From NCBI RefSeq assembly GCF_036924715.1, contig NZ_JAZHSB010000001.1:124001-188000 (forward strand): 64,000 bases of DNA, written 5' to 3'. The notes under the pieces are model-generated. The model had not been told where the DNA came from and did no database searches. It saw nothing but the letters and a program-made list of their open reading frames with translations. Position numbers and translations under genes: made by a program. Positions 18,845-29,372 of the stretch are shown in pieces (the first letter of the stretch is position 1; the number at the start of each line of letters is the position of its first letter). This DNA comes from Bradyrhizobium sp. AZCC 1721 (GTDB lineage Bacteria; Pseudomonadota; Alphaproteobacteria; Rhizobiales; Xanthobacteraceae).

Positions 18845-20728
18845 TTAAGCGGTCGCCTTCGCGTTCTTGCGCCGCGCTTCTCGGCGCAGGTAGGCGGCTA
18901 AGATGCCAAGCGCCGCGGGCGTCAGACCGTCGAGCCGACCCGCCTGCCCCACCGTTCGAGGCCGCGCCGCTTCAAGCTTGGCGCGCGCTTCGTTGGAAAG
19001 TCCGGGCACGTCGGCATAGTCGATATCGGTCAGGACCAAACCCTCATCGCGCCGAAAGGCATCGACGTCGGCGGTCTGGCGCTTGAGATAGACATCGTAT
19101 TTGGCGTCGATCTCGAGATGCACGGCGATCGACGGATCGATGGCCAAGAGCTCCGGCCAAATGCTGCGCAGGGCAGTCCACTCAATCTCCGGGTAAGCAA
19201 GCAATTCAAACGCCGAGCGCCGATGGCCGTCCCGGTTCAATGCCAGGCCATGCTTCGCAGCTTCGCTGGGGGTGATCGCCAGCGACTTGGCGAGCGACTT
19301 CGCGGACTCCAACGCGGCCATCTTGCCGCGATGCCGCTGCGAGCGCACCTGTCCTACGCAGCCCAAGGCAATGCCTTTGTCGGTCAGACGCTGGTCGGCG
19401 TTGTCGGCTCGGAGCGTCAGGCGGTACTCGGCCCGCGAGGTGAACATCCGATATGGTTCGGTGATGCCGCGGGTCACGAGGTCGTCGATCATCACCCCAA
19501 GATAACCGTCAGCGCGATCGAGCACGATCGGATCGGCGTCACCCGCCATCAATGCAGCGTTCAGACCGGCAACGATTCCCTGGGCCGCCGCCTCTTCATA
19601 TCCCGTCGTGCCGTTGATCTGCCCGGCCAGGAAGAGACCCGGCAGGCGCTTGGTCTGCAGGGTCGGCTCCAGTTCGCGCGGATCGACGTGATCGTATTCG
19701 ATGGCATAGCCCGGCCGAACCATCTTCACCCGTTCGAGCCCGGGGATGGTCGCGAGGATCGCGAGCTGAACTTCCTCCGGCAGCGAGGTCGAGATGCCGT
19801 TGGGGTAGACGGTGGAGTCGTCGAGCCCCTCCGGCTCCAGGAAGATCTGGTGGCCATCACGATCGCCGAATCGGACAATCTTGTCCTCGATCGAGGGACA
19901 ATAGCGTGGGCCGCTGCTCTTGATCTGCCCGGAATACATCGGGGAACGATGCACATTGGCCCTGATCACCTCGTGGGTCGCCGGGGTCGTCCGGGTGATC
20001 CCGCATTGAATCTGCGGCGTCGAGATCCGATCGGTCATGACCGAGAACGGCTCAGGCGGATCGTCGCCGGGCTGCATTTCAACGGCGGCCCAGTCGATGG
20101 TCGTGCCATCGAGCCGCGGCGGCGTGCCGGTCTTCAGCCGTCCAAGCGTAAAGCCGGCGCGCTCGAACGAGGCCGACAGCCCCATCGCAGGCGCCTCCCC
20201 GACCCGGCCCGCGGGCCAGTTCTTCTCACCGAGATGGATCAGCCCGCGCAAAAAGGTCCCCGTCGTGACGACCACGGCGCCCGCCGAAAGCTGCCTTCCC
20301 TCGACCAAGCGAACTCCAGCGACCCGGCCGTTCGAGACGATCAGTTCGTCCGCTTCACCTTCGATCACGCTGAGATTGGCTGTCTCCTGGATCGCCGTCT
20401 GCATGGCCGCAGCATAAAGCTTGCGATCTGCCTGGGCGCGCGGTCCGCGGACGGCCGGACCCTTGCGGCGGTTCAACACCCGAAACTGTATACCGCCGGC
20501 GTCGGCCACCCGGCCCATCAGGCCATCGAGAGCATCGACTTCGCGGACCAGATGACCTTTGCCGAGACCGCCGATAGCGGGATTGCAGGACATTGCCCCG
20601 ATGGTCGCAAACCGATGGGTCACCAAGGCCGTCTTCGCACCCATCCGCGCAGCCGCGCTCGCGGCCTCACAACCGGCGTGGCCGCCACCAATAACAATGA
20701 CGTCGAAGGCGTCTGCTTGGAAAATCAT
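18845..20728 (-). CDS. mnmG: tRNA uridine-5-carboxymethylaminomethyl modification enzyme MnmG
   Basis: A 627-residue FAD-dependent protein that works with MnmE to modify U34 of tRNAs. Motifs: the FAD-binding [46 protein letters not shown] and [15 protein letters not shown]. Full length. The next upstream gene on the same strand is mnmE, and the gap holds two parS sites. Confidence 0.97.
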   Translation of the reverse strand: MIFQADAFDVIVIGGGHAGCEAASAAARMGAKTALVTHRFATIGAMSCNPAIGGLGKGHLVREVDALDGLMGRVADAGGIQFRVLNRRKGPAVRGPRAQADRKLYAAAMQTAIQETANLSVIEGEADELIVSNGRVAGVRLVEGRQLSAGAVVVTTGTFLRGLIHLGEKNWPAGRVGEAPAMGLSASFERAGFTLGRLKTGTPPRLDGTTIDWAAVEMQPGDDPPEPFSVMTDRISTPQIQCGITRTTPATHEVIRANVHRSPMYSGQIKSSGPRYCPSIEDKIVRFGDRDGHQIFLEPEGLDDSTVYPNGISTSLPEEVQLAILATIPGLERVKMVRPGYAIEYDHVDPRELEPTLQTKRLPGLFLAGQINGTTGYEEAAAQGIVAGLNAALMAGDADPIVLDRADGYLGVMIDDLVTRGITEPYRMFTSRAEYRLTLRADNADQRLTDKGIALGCVGQVRSQRHRGKMAALESAKSLAKSLAITPSEAAKHGLALNRDGHRRSAFELLAYPEIEWTALRSIWPELLAIDPSIAVHLEIDAKYDVYLKRQTADVDAFRRDEGLVLTDIDYADVPGLSNEARAKLEAARPRTVGQAGRLDGLTPAALGILAAYLRREARRKNAKATA

Positions 20729-20799
20729 GCCGCGACTTCTATCGCGGAGTTGGAGAACGCGGAAGGAAGAATTGTTGGACGGGAATTTGAGGGGTCCGG

Positions 20800-20815
20800 T
20801 GTTTCACGTGAAACA
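20800..20815. promoter_or_regulatory. parS: parS site 3
   Basis: TGTTTCACGTGAAACA, an exact consensus match, between mnmE and mnmG. Confidence 0.93.
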
Positions 20816-20833
20816 TTCCAGGGCTCACGGATC

Positions 20834-20849
20834 TGTTTCACGTGAAACG
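20834..20849. promoter_or_regulatory. parS: parS site 4
   Basis: TGTTTCACGTGAAACG, one outer base off consensus, 18 bases from site 3. The close spacing could give a ParB loading hot spot. Confidence 0.9.
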
Positions 20850-20865
20850 GGATGGTAGGGAAGGC

Positions 20866-22197
20866 TCACTTACCCACACAGAACTCCCGGAAGATAACGT
20901 CCAGAATGTCCTCGACATCCACGCGCCCCAAGAGCCGCCCCAGCGAATGGGCTGCCATGCGCAATTCTTCCGCCGCCAGCTCCTCGCCCCGCCCGACTAC
21001 CTGAACACAGCGCCGCAACGAGGCCGCGGTCTCCTGCAAGAGTAGGCGCTGCCGGGTTCGGCCGATCAGGCCACCCTCGCTTCCGCCAAAGTAATTCTGC
21101 GTGAAACCAACCAGGGCCGCGATCAGCTCGGGCAAGCCATCGCCTCGGCTCGCCGAGATCTGAAAACCGCCCTGCCCTGACGCATCGGCCAATGGCCGAC
21201 CTATCTGTTCGAGATCGATCTTGTTTCGCACGCTCCAAACCGGCGCATCCCAATCGTGGTCGATCGCTGCGTCTGGCGAGTCGGAGAGCCACAGCACGAG
21301 ATCCGCATCCGCGGCCCGGGACCTAGCGCGACGGACGCCCTCCTGCTCGACTGGATCGTCCGTCTCACGAATCCCAGCGGTATCGATCACGGTCACTGGA
21401 TAGCCGTCGAGATCGAGCTGCACCTCAATAATATCACGCGTGGTGCCGGCGTGCGGCGAGACGATCGCGACCTCGCGGCGCGCCAGCTGGTTCATCAGCG
21501 TCGACTTGCCGACATTCGGCGGTCCGGCGATCGCGACGACGAGGCCATCGCGAAGCCGCTCACTCCGCCCCTGCTCCGCCAGGACTTCCTCGATCTCAGC
21601 CAACAGCACTTCGACTTTCGCCAACGCCGGCGCGATCAATTCGGCAGGCACGTCGCCCTCATCCGAAAAATCGATCCCAGCCTCGATCAGGGCCGACGCT
21701 TCGATGATCCGCGCACGCCAGTCGCGAGCTCGGTCGCCAAGCAGCCCCTTCAATTGGCGCAGCGCCTGGCGCCGCTGCCGATCGGTATCAGCATGGATGA
21801 GATCGTCGAGTCCTTCGGCTTCGGTGAGGTCGAGCTTGCCGTTCTCGAAGCCGCGCCGGGTAAATTCGCCGGGCTCGGCCGGACGCACATTTTCAAACGC
21901 AGAAAGCGCCGCGAACAACGCGTCCAGCACCGCGCGCCCGCCATGGACGTGAAATTCCGCGACGTCTTCCCCGGTCGCGCTGGCCGGACCCGGAAACCAC
22001 AACACCACGGCATCATCGATCGGCCGCTGGCCGACATCATGGAGGAGCGCCCGCGTGGCCATTCGCGGCGACGGCAATTTACCAGCCAGCGCCGTCACGA
22101 GCTTCCCGGCCTGCGGACCCGAGACGCGCACCAAGGCAATCGCGCTCGGTGGCCGGCCCGACGATAGCGCAAAAATGGTTTGGTCCCGCGGATGCAT
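20866..22197 (-). CDS. mnmE: tRNA modification GTPase MnmE
   Basis: A 443-residue GTPase partner of MnmG. N-terminal tetrahydrofolate-binding domain ([21 protein letters not shown]), helical domain, and G domain with P-loop [19 protein letters not shown] and NKID. The C-terminal FCVGK carries the conserved active-site Cys. Full length. The ribosome-binding site GGAGGT region lies just upstream of ATG 22197. Confidence 0.97.
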   Translation of the reverse strand: MHPRDQTIFALSSGRPPSAIALVRVSGPQAGKLVTALAGKLPSPRMATRALLHDVGQRPIDDAVVLWFPGPASATGEDVAEFHVHGGRAVLDALFAALSAFENVRPAEPGEFTRRGFENGKLDLTEAEGLDDLIHADTDRQRRQALRQLKGLLGDRARDWRARIIEASALIEAGIDFSDEGDVPAELIAPALAKVEVLLAEIEEVLAEQGRSERLRDGLVVAIAGPPNVGKSTLMNQLARREVAIVSPHAGTTRDIIEVQLDLDGYPVTVIDTAGIRETDDPVEQEGVRRARSRAADADLVLWLSDSPDAAIDHDWDAPVWSVRNKIDLEQIGRPLADASGQGGFQISASRGDGLPELIAALVGFTQNYFGGSEGGLIGRTRQRLLLQETAASLRRCVQVVGRGEELAAEELRMAAHSLGRLLGRVDVEDILDVIFREFCVGK

Positions 22198-22500
22198 AGC
22201 CTATTTGTGCGGGAGGTCCTGAAAAGGCAACGCGATTCGATTCGGCGGCTGAGAACGCAGGCCGACGTCCGCTGACCTTATTGCAGCAAAGGTGCAGCAG
22301 CTATGCTGCAAAACTGGAAGAGGCGCCCCTGCCCTGATCTCAGTTCGAAATAAACCATATGAAATTCAATGGCTTATTTGGTTAACCAATCAATAGCGCC
22401 AGTTTTCCGATGCTGCATCGGTGCCGCAGCGATGACCGCAGCATGAAAAAGGGGGCGCCCCGCGGTGCGAGACGCCCTCCCCTAAGCCTGGCTTGGCGGC
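22198..22500. other. gap between rho and mnmE
   Basis: A 303-bp non-coding stretch. It contains the rho terminator, a 12-bp perfect palindrome TTGGTTAACCAA (22378-22389) in an AT-richer segment, and GCAGCA-rich short repeats near 22290-22310. The AT-rich palindrome region could hold the mnmE promoter. No gene was seen. Confidence 0.5.
22446..22477 (-). terminator. rho-gene terminator
   Basis: On the minus strand, GGGCGTC pairs with GGCGCCC (one G-T pair) across an 11-base loop, followed by CC and a run of five T. It starts 24 bases after the rho stop and has the form of an intrinsic terminator. Confidence 0.65.
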
Positions 22501-23766
22501 TCAGGTATTCATCGAGTCGAAGAACTCGGAATTGTTCTTGGTGTTGCGGAGCTTGTCGAGCAAGAAGTCGATTGCGTCCATGGTGCCCATCGGATTGAGG
22601 ATCCGGCGCAGCACGTACATCTTCTTCAGAAGCTGCGGATCGGTGATCAGCTCTTCCTTGCGGGTGCCGGAGCGCGAGATGTCGATCGCCGGGAAGGTCC
22701 GCTTGTCCGAGACCTTGCGGTCGAGGATCAGTTCGGAGTTACCGGTGCCCTTGAACTCTTCGAAGATGACTTCGTCCATGCGGCTGCCGGTATCGACCAG
22801 CGCGGTGGCGATGATCGTCAGCGAACCGCCCTCCTCGATGTTGCGCGCGGCGCCGAAGAATCGTTTCGGCCGCTGCAGCGCGTTGGCGTCGACACCGCCG
22901 GTCAACACCTTGCCGGATGACGGCACCACGGTGTTGTAGGCGCGGCCAAGACGCGTGATCGAGTCGAGCAGGATCACGACGTCGCGGCCGTGCTCGACCA
23001 GGCGCTTGGCTTTCTCGATCACCATTTCGGCGACCTGAACGTGACGCACCGCCGGTTCGTCGAACGTCGAAGACACCACCTCGCCCTTCACCGATCGCTG
23101 CATGTCCGTGACTTCTTCCGGACGCTCGTCGATCAGAAGCACGATCAGATAGCACTCCGGATGATTGGCCGTGATCGAGTGCGCAATGTTCTGCATCAGC
23201 ACGGTTTTGCCGGTGCGCGGCGGCGCCACGATCAGCGCGCGCTGGCCCTTGCCGATCGGGGCGACGATATCGATCACCCGTGCAGAGAGGTCTTTTCGCG
23301 TCGGGTCTTCGAGCTCGAGACGAAAGCGCTGATCCGGAAACAGCGGCGTCAAATTATCGAAATTGACCTTGTGCTTGGACTTTTCCGGATCTTCGAAATT
23401 GAGCGTGTTGACTTTCAGCAGCGCGAAATAGCGTTCGCCTTCTTTCGGGCTGCGGATGTGGCCTTCGATGGTGTCGCCGGTGCGGAGTCCGAAGCGGCGG
23501 ATCTGCGAGGGCGAGACGTAGATATCGTCGGGGCCGGGCAGGTAGTTGGCGTCGGGCGAGCGCAGAAAGCCGAAGCCGTCGGAGAGAACCTCGACGACGC
23601 CTTCGCCGATAATGTCGATTTCCTGGATCGCGAGTTGCTTGAGAATGGCGAACATCAGCTCCTGCTTGCGCATGGTGCTGGCGTTCTCGACCCCGCTCTC
23701 TTCGGCGAACGTAACGAGCTCGGCCGGCGTTTTCGATTTGAGGTCTTGGAGTTTCATTTCCCGCAT
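22501..23766 (-). CDS. rho: transcription termination factor Rho
   Basis: A 421-residue hexameric RNA helicase. RNA-binding cold-shock-like domain ([35 protein letters not shown] split across residues 45-80), P-loop APPRTGKT, Walker B region [15 protein letters not shown], and the Q-loop / R-loop segment before [17 protein letters not shown] 23766 has an AGGA eight bases upstream; the internal ATG 23757 does not. Confidence 0.97.
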   Translation of the reverse strand: MREMKLQDLKSKTPAELVTFAEESGVENASTMRKQELMFAILKQLAIQEIDIIGEGVVEVLSDGFGFLRSPDANYLPGPDDIYVSPSQIRRFGLRTGDTIEGHIRSPKEGERYFALLKVNTLNFEDPEKSKHKVNFDNLTPLFPDQRFRLELEDPTRKDLSARVIDIVAPIGKGQRALIVAPPRTGKTVLMQNIAHSITANHPECYLIVLLIDERPEEVTDMQRSVKGEVVSSTFDEPAVRHVQVAEMVIEKAKRLVEHGRDVVILLDSITRLGRAYNTVVPSSGKVLTGGVDANALQRPKRFFGAARNIEEGGSLTIIATALVDTGSRMDEVIFEEFKGTGNSELILDRKVSDKRTFPAIDISRSGTRKEELITDPQLLKKMYVLRRILNPMGTMDAIDFLLDKLRNTKNNSEFFDSMNT

Positions 23767-24024
23767 TGGGGTGGTCCTGTGGAGTGTCTTTTAAGAAGGA
23801 TGCGAAGCTGGCTTTGGGGAAAGCCGGACACGAAAAATGGAAGGTCCGCAGGTCTAAGCAAGGAAAGCGCCGGTGAGGCTTCAAACCTGATGCGGCGGCC
23901 GGTCCAATGAAGGAGCCGGAACGCAGCCACATCCGCCTGCGTGGGGTGGGATTTCGATAATATAGAAAATCGGCCGCCGCTTCGCAAGCAGGTGAAAAAC
24001 CGACCGACCCACGAAAAGGGCGCC

Positions 24025-24471
24025 CTAGAACGGCTTCACGATCACCAGGATGACGATAAAGATCATCAGGACGGTTGGTACCTCATTGATAATACGAAAG
24101 AATTTCTGGCTTCTGGTATTCCGGTCGGCAGCAAAATCCTTAACCCAGCGAGAAAAAAAGCCGTGGACACCCGACAGGATGAGCACCAGCGTCAGTTTGG
24201 CGTGAAACCAGCCGGAAGTGTACCAATGTCCGCTCCAGGCCATATAGATGCCGGCCAGCCACGTGACGATCATCGCGGGGTTGATGATCACCTTCAGCAG
24301 GCGCCACTCCATCACTTTGAAGGTTTCGGATTGCTTCGATCCGACCTCGGTTTCGCAATGATAGACGAACAGCCGCGGCAGATAGAGCATGCCGGCCATC
24401 CACGAGATGACGGCAATCACATGCAGCGCCTTGATCCACGGGTAGGCCGTGATCGTGATCCACTCGTACAT
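24025..24471 (-). CDS. hemJ: protoporphyrinogen oxidase HemJ
   Basis: A 148-residue four-helix inner-membrane protein for oxygen-independent-of-HemY/G conversion of protoporphyrinogen IX to protoporphyrin IX. Signature segments are WIKALHVIAVISWMAGMLYLPRLFVYHCE, with conserved His residues, WLAGIYMAW and the C-terminal RIINEVPTVLMIFIVILVIVKPF, read in parts. Start chosen at MYEWITI (ATG 24471); the extension to 24564 has no family similarity. In many relatives hemE lies next to hemJ at the origin; it is absent here. Confidence 0.88.
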   Translation of the reverse strand: MYEWITITAYPWIKALHVIAVISWMAGMLYLPRLFVYHCETEVGSKQSETFKVMEWRLLKVIINPAMIVTWLAGIYMAWSGHWYTSGWFHAKLTLVLILSGVHGFFSRWVKDFAADRNTRSQKFFRIINEVPTVLMIFIVILVIVKPF

Positions 24472-24916
24472 TGCAGCCGCCCTGATCTCCGGAACGTTCC
24501 GATCTTCTGAAGCGTTGCGAAGAAGCTCCGCAAGCGTGGGACGCAAGACATATCCGCAAAGCACCGCTTCCCTAAACTAATAATTTTAGAATCTTAGGTT
24601 TGAGTCTAAGTGACGGTGATTTGGACTCATACAAAATCGTCCAGCCTCTTTGCGAGGCTTGTTCACATCCATCACCAATTCTGGCCAAACACCGGATCGT
24701 CCTGATAACACCACGTGCATCAATCGCTTGCGATGTTTTGTGGTCAGCTTATGAAGAGACAAATCCACATCTTCTCACTATCATTGCCGCGAGGCGTTGG
24801 ACTTGTCCTCGCGTGAGGCCCTGTGAAGAAACCAAGGGTTTTCCCGAAGGCGACGATCCAGGGCCCGATATCTCGGTTAAGCTCCACAGGATTCACAGGA
24901 ATACACAGGGGTTCTG
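24472..24916. other. oriC: candidate chromosomal replication origin (oriC)
   Basis: A 445-bp gap between leftward hemJ and rightward PPSR. It corresponds in gene order to Caulobacter Cori, which lies between hemE and the PPSR homologue. It holds an AT-rich block (24571-24600), DnaA-box-like 9-mers TTGTTCACA (24659-24667), AAATCCACA (24761-24769) and ATATCCGCA (24550-24558), and three CACAGG units at 9-bp period (24885-24908). It also has four GANTC sites (24589, 24602, 24624, 24890) and an inverted repeat CGCGAGG / CCTCGCG (24788-24813). No perfect TTATCCACA box was seen, so the call rests on context plus weak boxes. No protein gene is supported inside. Confidence 0.6.
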
Positions 24917-25756
24917 GTGCCCACGACCGGCAACTATTTTCATCTTCATCTGGTCTCGGACTCGACCGGCGAGACGCTGATCACGGTGGCGCGCGCGGTC
25001 GCCGCGCAATACGCCAACGTGACGGCGGTCGAGCATGTCTATCCGCTGGTGCGCAGCCAGAAGCAGCTCGACCGCGTGCTCGACGAAATCGAGGAGGCAC
25101 CGGGCATCGTGCTCTTCACATTGCTCGAAAAGGACCTAGTCGCCCGGCTGGAAGCCAAGTGCAGGGATATCAACATACCGAGCCTCTCCATCATTGGTCC
25201 GGTGATGCAGTTGTTCGAAGCCTATCTGGGCGCGGCGACGACGGGCAGGGTAGGCGCCCAGCACGTTCTGAACGCGGAATATTTCAAGCGCATCGACGCC
25301 CTGAACTACACCATGATGCATGACGACGGACAGCACGTCGAAGGCCTGGAAGAGGCGGATGTCGTTCTCGTCGGCGTATCCCGCACCTCGAAGACGCCGA
25401 CTTCGATCTATCTCGCCAACCGCGGCGTCCGTACAGCGAACGTGCCGCTGGTCCCTGGCATTCCGCTGCCGCACCAACTGGAGGCACTGAAAAAGCCGCT
25501 GGTCGTCAGCCTTCATGCGACGCCGGAGCGGCTGATCCAGGTCCGGCAAAATCGCTTGCTGAGCATGGGCGCCGATACCCCCAATGATGATTACATCGAT
25601 CGTCAGGCAGTGGCCGATGAAGTAGCCTATGCCCGAAAACTGAGCGCCAGATTCAGTTGGGCGCAGCTCGACGTGACACGGCGTTCGATCGAGGAAACCG
25701 CGGCGGCGGTGCTAAAATTGTTCACCGATCGCCAGCGGCAGCGGCTTCCGGAATGA
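24917..25756 (+). CDS. pyruvate, phosphate dikinase regulatory protein (PPSR, DUF299)
   Basis: A 279-residue bifunctional ADP-dependent kinase / phosphorylase that switches pyruvate phosphate dikinase or PEP synthase by threonine phosphorylation. The P-loop-like [15 protein letters not shown] is intact, as is the N-terminal [13 protein letters not shown]. The start is GTG 24917, only about 10 bases after the last CACAGG iteration. It heads a rightward group with maf, coaE and dnaQ. This is the first gene to the right of the proposed origin. Confidence 0.92.
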   Translation: MPTTGNYFHLHLVSDSTGETLITVARAVAAQYANVTAVEHVYPLVRSQKQLDRVLDEIEEAPGIVLFTLLEKDLVARLEAKCRDINIPSLSIIGPVMQLFEAYLGAATTGRVGAQHVLNAEYFKRIDALNYTMMHDDGQHVEGLEEADVVLVGVSRTSKTPTSIYLANRGVRTANVPLVPGIPLPHQLEALKKPLVVSLHATPERLIQVRQNRLLSMGADTPNDDYIDRQAVADEVAYARKLSARFSWAQLDVTRRSIEETAAAVLKLFTDRQRQRLPE

Positions 25757-25766
25757 CGCAGCCAAG

Positions 25767-26375
25767 ATGACCATTTGGCGTGGACAACACCAGCTGATTC
25801 TCGCCTCTCAAAGCCGCGCGCGGCAAATGCTGCTTGCCAATGCCGGCATTTCCTTCGACGCCGTTCCTGCCGATATCGACGAACGATCCGTGCAGGAGAA
25901 TTCAGGCCTTTCCGCGCCTGGTGAAATCGCCGGCCTCCTGTCGCGCGAGAAGGCGTGTTTCGTATCGTCGAAAAATCCCGGCCGTTATGTCGTCGGCGCC
26001 GATCAGACGCTGGCTTTGGGAAGCCGGCTGTTCACCAAGCCGGCTAGCCGCGCACAGGCCGCAGAGCAATTGCGCCTGCTTGCCGGCCAGACGCACGAGC
26101 TGCACTCCGCCGTTGCGGTTGCCCGCGACGGCAAGCTAGTATTTTCCGATGTTTCGGTCGCGCGCCTGACCATGCGCGCTCTAAGCGGGGCGGAGATCAG
26201 AGCGTATCTGGACGAGGCCGGCGAAGCCGTGACATCCAGCGTTGGCGCCTATCAGCTCGAAGGACTGGGCATACATCTATTCGATCGCTTCGAAGGCGAT
26301 CACTTCACGATTCTCGGCCTGCCGTTGTTGCCGCTGCTTGCATTCTTGCGCCGCGAACGACTGTTGGGAATTTGA
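25767..26375 (+). CDS. maf: Maf-family nucleotide pyrophosphatase
   Basis: A 202-residue Maf protein, which hydrolyses non-canonical or modified nucleoside triphosphates. Signature [17 protein letters not shown] at the N terminus, the [11 protein letters not shown] segment with the catalytic Asp, and [11 protein letters not shown]. Ten bases after PPSR, so in the same operon. In many alphaproteobacteria aroE follows maf; here coaE follows directly. Confidence 0.92.
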   Translation: MTIWRGQHQLILASQSRARQMLLANAGISFDAVPADIDERSVQENSGLSAPGEIAGLLSREKACFVSSKNPGRYVVGADQTLALGSRLFTKPASRAQAAEQLRLLAGQTHELHSAVAVARDGKLVFSDVSVARLTMRALSGAEIRAYLDEAGEAVTSSVGAYQLEGLGIHLFDRFEGDHFTILGLPLLPLLAFLRRERLLGI

Positions 26376-26400
26376 TATCCCTATGAGAGTGACGAACCCT

Positions 26401-27000
26401 ATGCGGATTCTCGGACTCACCGGCTCGATCGGGATGGGGAAATCCACCACCGCAAAACTGTTCACCGAGGCGGGCGTGCCGGTTTACGACGCCGACGCAG
26501 CCGTTCACAAAATCTATGAAGGCGAGGCGGCGCCCGCGATCGAAGCCGCGTTTCCCGGCACGACGGTGGACGGCAAGGTCGATCGCGCCAAATTGTCCGC
26601 CAAGGTGGTGCATGACCCTGCTGCCATCAAGCAGCTCGAGCAGATCGTTCACCCAATGCTCGGCGCGTCCCGCCAGAAATTCCTCGATGAGGCCGAGCGG
26701 TCCGGCGCGCCGGTTGTCGTGATGGACATCCCGCTGTTGTTCGAAACCGGCGGCGAGAAACGCGTCGATGCGGTAGTCGTGGTCACGACCGATCCGAAAA
26801 CCCAGCGTGAACGAATTTTGGCGCGCGGCACCATGACATCAGAGGCGCTCGACGCCATTCTGGCGCGGCAATTGCCCGATGCCGAAAAGCGCAAGCGCGC
26901 GGATTTCGTGGTGGATACCTCGCATGGGCTGGACCCGGTGCGCGCGCGGATCCGCGACATTCTGGCCAAGGTTGTTAAGATGCCGCAGCGGCGGACCTGA
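26401..27000 (+). CDS. coaE: dephospho-CoA kinase
   Basis: About 199 residues, the last step of coenzyme A synthesis. P-loop [26 protein letters not shown] and [20 protein letters not shown] are typical. ATG 26401 (MRILGLTG) is chosen by family alignment; ATG 26383 in frame would add six residues and could be a remnant of a lost aroE start. It is 25 bases after maf. Confidence 0.93.
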   Translation: MRILGLTGSIGMGKSTTAKLFTEAGVPVYDADAAVHKIYEGEAAPAIEAAFPGTTVDGKVDRAKLSAKVVHDPAAIKQLEQIVHPMLGASRQKFLDEAERSGAPVVVMDIPLLFETGGEKRVDAVVVVTTDPKTQRERILARGTMTSEALDAILARQLPDAEKRKRADFVVDTSHGLDPVRARIRDILAKVVKMPQRRT

Positions 27001-27028
27001 TTCGTCGAAACTTCGGTCTCTCACATCC

Positions 27029-27757
27029 ATGCGCGAAATCGTTCTCGATACCGAAACCACGGGCCTCGATCCGCTGCGCGGCGATCGGCTGGTCGAAATC
27101 GGCTGCATCGAGATCTTCAACCGCATGCCGACGGGGCAGACGTTTCACCGCTACATCAATCCCGAGCGCGACATGCCGGCGGAAGCCTTTGCCGTGCACG
27201 GCCTGTCGACCGAGTTCCTCGCCAGCAAGCCGCTGTTCACCGAAGTGGTTGAGGAGTTCCTGGAATTCATCGGCGACGCACCGCTCGTCATCCACAATGC
27301 CTCATTCGACATCAGCTTCATCAATGCCGAGCTCGTCCGCATCAAGCGGCAGCCGATCTTGCGCGACCGGCTGGTCGATACGCTGCTGTTGGCGCGCCGC
27401 AAGCATCCCGGTGTATCGAACCGGCTGGACGATCTCTGCTCGCGCTATGCGATCGACAATTCCCGCCGCACCAAGCATGGCGCGCTGCTCGACGCCGAGC
27501 TCTTGGCCGAAGTCTATATCGACCTGATCGGCGCGCGGCAGTCGCAACTGATCCTGGCGTCGGAAACCCGCATCACGGTTGCCAGCGGAATTGGTGATAC
27601 GCCACGCCGGCAGCGCGAAATACCGCTGGCGCCGCGAATCACCGAGGCCGATCGCGAGGCCCATCGCGCCTTCATCGCCACGTTGGGCGACAAGCCGATC
27701 TGGAACGATTTTCTTCCGGCAGGTCTAGCGGCAAACAAGACGCCGCTCGCCCTTTAG
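27029..27757 (+). CDS. dnaQ: DNA polymerase III subunit epsilon (proofreading exonuclease)
   Basis: A 242-residue DEDDh 3'-5' exonuclease. Exo [12 protein letters not shown], Exo [16 protein letters not shown] and Exo [17 protein letters not shown] with the catalytic His-x4-Asp are all present. The C terminus contains a likely clamp or alpha-binding tail. It follows coaE by 28 bases and overlaps the convergent secB stop by four bases. Confidence 0.95.
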   Translation: MREIVLDTETTGLDPLRGDRLVEIGCIEIFNRMPTGQTFHRYINPERDMPAEAFAVHGLSTEFLASKPLFTEVVEEFLEFIGDAPLVIHNASFDISFINAELVRIKRQPILRDRLVDTLLLARRKHPGVSNRLDDLCSRYAIDNSRRTKHGALLDAELLAEVYIDLIGARQSQLILASETRITVASGIGDTPRRQREIPLAPRITEADREAHRAFIATLGDKPIWNDFLPAGLAANKTPLAL

Positions 27758-28242
27758 CTCGGCTTTGCGCCCGAGGTGGCCTGTGCCGCAGCCTGCCGTT
27801 CCATGTTCTGGCGGTACAGGCCGACAAAATCGACGGGATCGAGCATCAAAGGCGGGAAGCCGCCGTCGCGCACCGCGGTTGCGATGATCTCGCGCGCGAA
27901 CGGGAACAACAGCCGCGGGCATTCGATCATGACCAGCGGATGAAGCTGTTCCTGCGGCACGTTGACGATGCGGAACACGCCCGCATAGGCGAGTTCGAAA
28001 CTGAACATCACTTTGCTGGCATTTTCTGCCTTGCCCTCGATCGAGAGCGTCACTTCGAACTCGTTTTGCGCGAGATTGTTCGCCGAAACGTTGATCTGGA
28101 TGTTGATCGCCGGCTGCTGCTGTTGCGGCGCCAGCGAGGAGGGCGCGTTCGGATTCTCGAACGACAGGTCCTTGGTGTACTGGGCCAGCACGTTGAGCTG
28201 GGGAGGGGCCTGTTCGGGAGGCGCGCCGTTGCCGTTGGTCAT
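27754..28242 (-). CDS. secB: protein-export chaperone SecB
   Basis: A 162-residue tetrameric chaperone that keeps preproteins unfolded for SecA. Typical motifs: [64 protein letters not shown] in parts, and a Gln/Ala-rich tail. It converges on dnaQ with a 4-bp overlap. Confidence 0.96.
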   Translation of the reverse strand: MTNGNGAPPEQAPPQLNVLAQYTKDLSFENPNAPSSLAPQQQQPAINIQINVSANNLAQNEFEVTLSIEGKAENASKVMFSFELAYAGVFRIVNVPQEQLHPLVMIECPRLLFPFAREIIATAVRDGGFPPLMLDPVDFVGLYRQNMERQAAAQATSGAKPS

Positions 28243-28670
28243 GAAATCTCTCCTGAAGCGCTCGCGAGCGCGGCCCGGGTTCGTCTGAGAATGCGTTTTC
28301 CGGGCGAGTGGCTATCATAGCCGCGGCTCATTCCACAAGGACGACGGCTCGCGGGCAGACCAGCCCGGCCGTCAATTATGGCGGATATGCCTAATACCGC
28401 CCCGCCAGCCGCGCAAAATGTACCGTAAATAATTGAATGTGCGTGATTTCCGGCCATGATCGGGTTTCCCCTCGCCGCCAAAACGCGCTACAATTAGCCC
28501 GCGCCAAAACGCGCCATTGGCCGGGCGCAGTTTCATGCCTACATGCTGCAGTCTCGATCGATGATGTAATCTCTGCCGTTCTCAGGGAAATCTCGTAAGA
28601 GAGCTTCTCACCAGGGAACGCTCGACCGCCGGGCCCGTTGCCGGCGCTGGAACCAGAAAGCGAATACGAC
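28243..28670. other. divergent gap between secB and timA
   Basis: A 428-bp region with divergent promoters expected for secB and timA. It contains a direct repeat GCCAAAACGCGC at 28477-28488 and 28503-28514 (26-bp spacing) near an AATTAG segment, which may be a regulatory site. An FxsA-type gene, often found here in related genomes, is not seen. Confidence 0.4.
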
Positions 28671-29372
28671 GTGGATATTTATACCATCATCTTCCTGGCG
28701 CTGGCGGTCTTTATCTTCCTGCGCCTGCGCAGCGTCCTCGGACAGCGCACCGGGAGCGAACGTCCGCCCTATGATCGCGCCGCTCCCAACGTCGTGCAGC
28801 GTACGCAGGACAACAACGTCGTTCCCATGCCGGGTACCGTCATCGATCAGACGCCGCTGGCGCCGAATGCCGATGTTGCGCCGGCCGATCGCTGGAAAGG
28901 CATTGCCGAGCCGGGCACGCCGCTCGCCGCAGGCCTCGACGCCATCACCGCCCAGGATTCCTCATTCGATCCGCGGCACTTTCTCTCCGGCGCCCGCAGC
29001 GCCTACGAGATGATCGTGCTGGCCTTCGCCAATGGCGACCGCCGGGCGCTGAAGGATCTCCTGTCGAGCGAAGTCTATGAGAGCTTCGAGGCCGTAATCA
29101 AGGATCGCGAGAAGCACGAGCAGAAAACCGAAACGCGGTTTGTTTCGATCGACAAGGCCGAGCTGGTGAATGCGGAAGCCCGCGACCGCGCGGCGCAACT
29201 GACGGTTCGCTTCGTGTCGCAGATGATTTCGGTCACACGCGACAAGACCGGCGCCATTGTCGATGGCAACCCCGATAAGGTCGCCGATATCACCGATGTC
29301 TGGACTTTCGCCCGCGACACGAGCTCTCGCGATCCGAACTGGAAGCTGGTTGGCACTGGAAGCGCGGGCTAA
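28671..29372 (+). CDS. Tim44/TimA-family membrane adaptor
   Basis: About 233 residues. An N-terminal membrane anchor (IYTIIFLALAVFIFLRLRSVLGQRTG, read in parts) precedes a C-terminal Tim44-like domain with FLSGARSAYEMIVLAFANGD and DVWTFARD. TimA in alphaproteobacteria is a bacterial relative of the mitochondrial import motor subunit. The likely start is GTG 28671, since the hydrophobic anchor begins immediately after; a TTG at 28638 is also in frame. It overlaps mltA. Confidence 0.88.
   Translation: MDIYTIIFLALAVFIFLRLRSVLGQRTGSERPPYDRAAPNVVQRTQDNNVVPMPGTVIDQTPLAPNADVAPADRWKGIAEPGTPLAAGLDAITAQDSSFDPRHFLSGARSAYEMIVLAFANGDRRALKDLLSSEVYESFEAVIKDREKHEQKTETRFVSIDKAELVNAEARDRAAQLTVRFVSQMISVTRDKTGAIVDGNPDKVADITDVWTFARDTSSRDPNWKLVGTGSAG

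Noticed and set aside
19118..20845. 575-codon plus-strand frame opposite mnmG
   Set aside because: Antisense shadow; it also runs through the parS sites.
24710..24717. CACGTG near the origin as a fifth parS
   Set aside because: Only the central six bases match; the GTTT / AAAC arms are missing.
24586..24768. 60-codon frame inside the origin candidate
   Set aside because: No ribosome-binding site, no family, and it lies in the putative origin.
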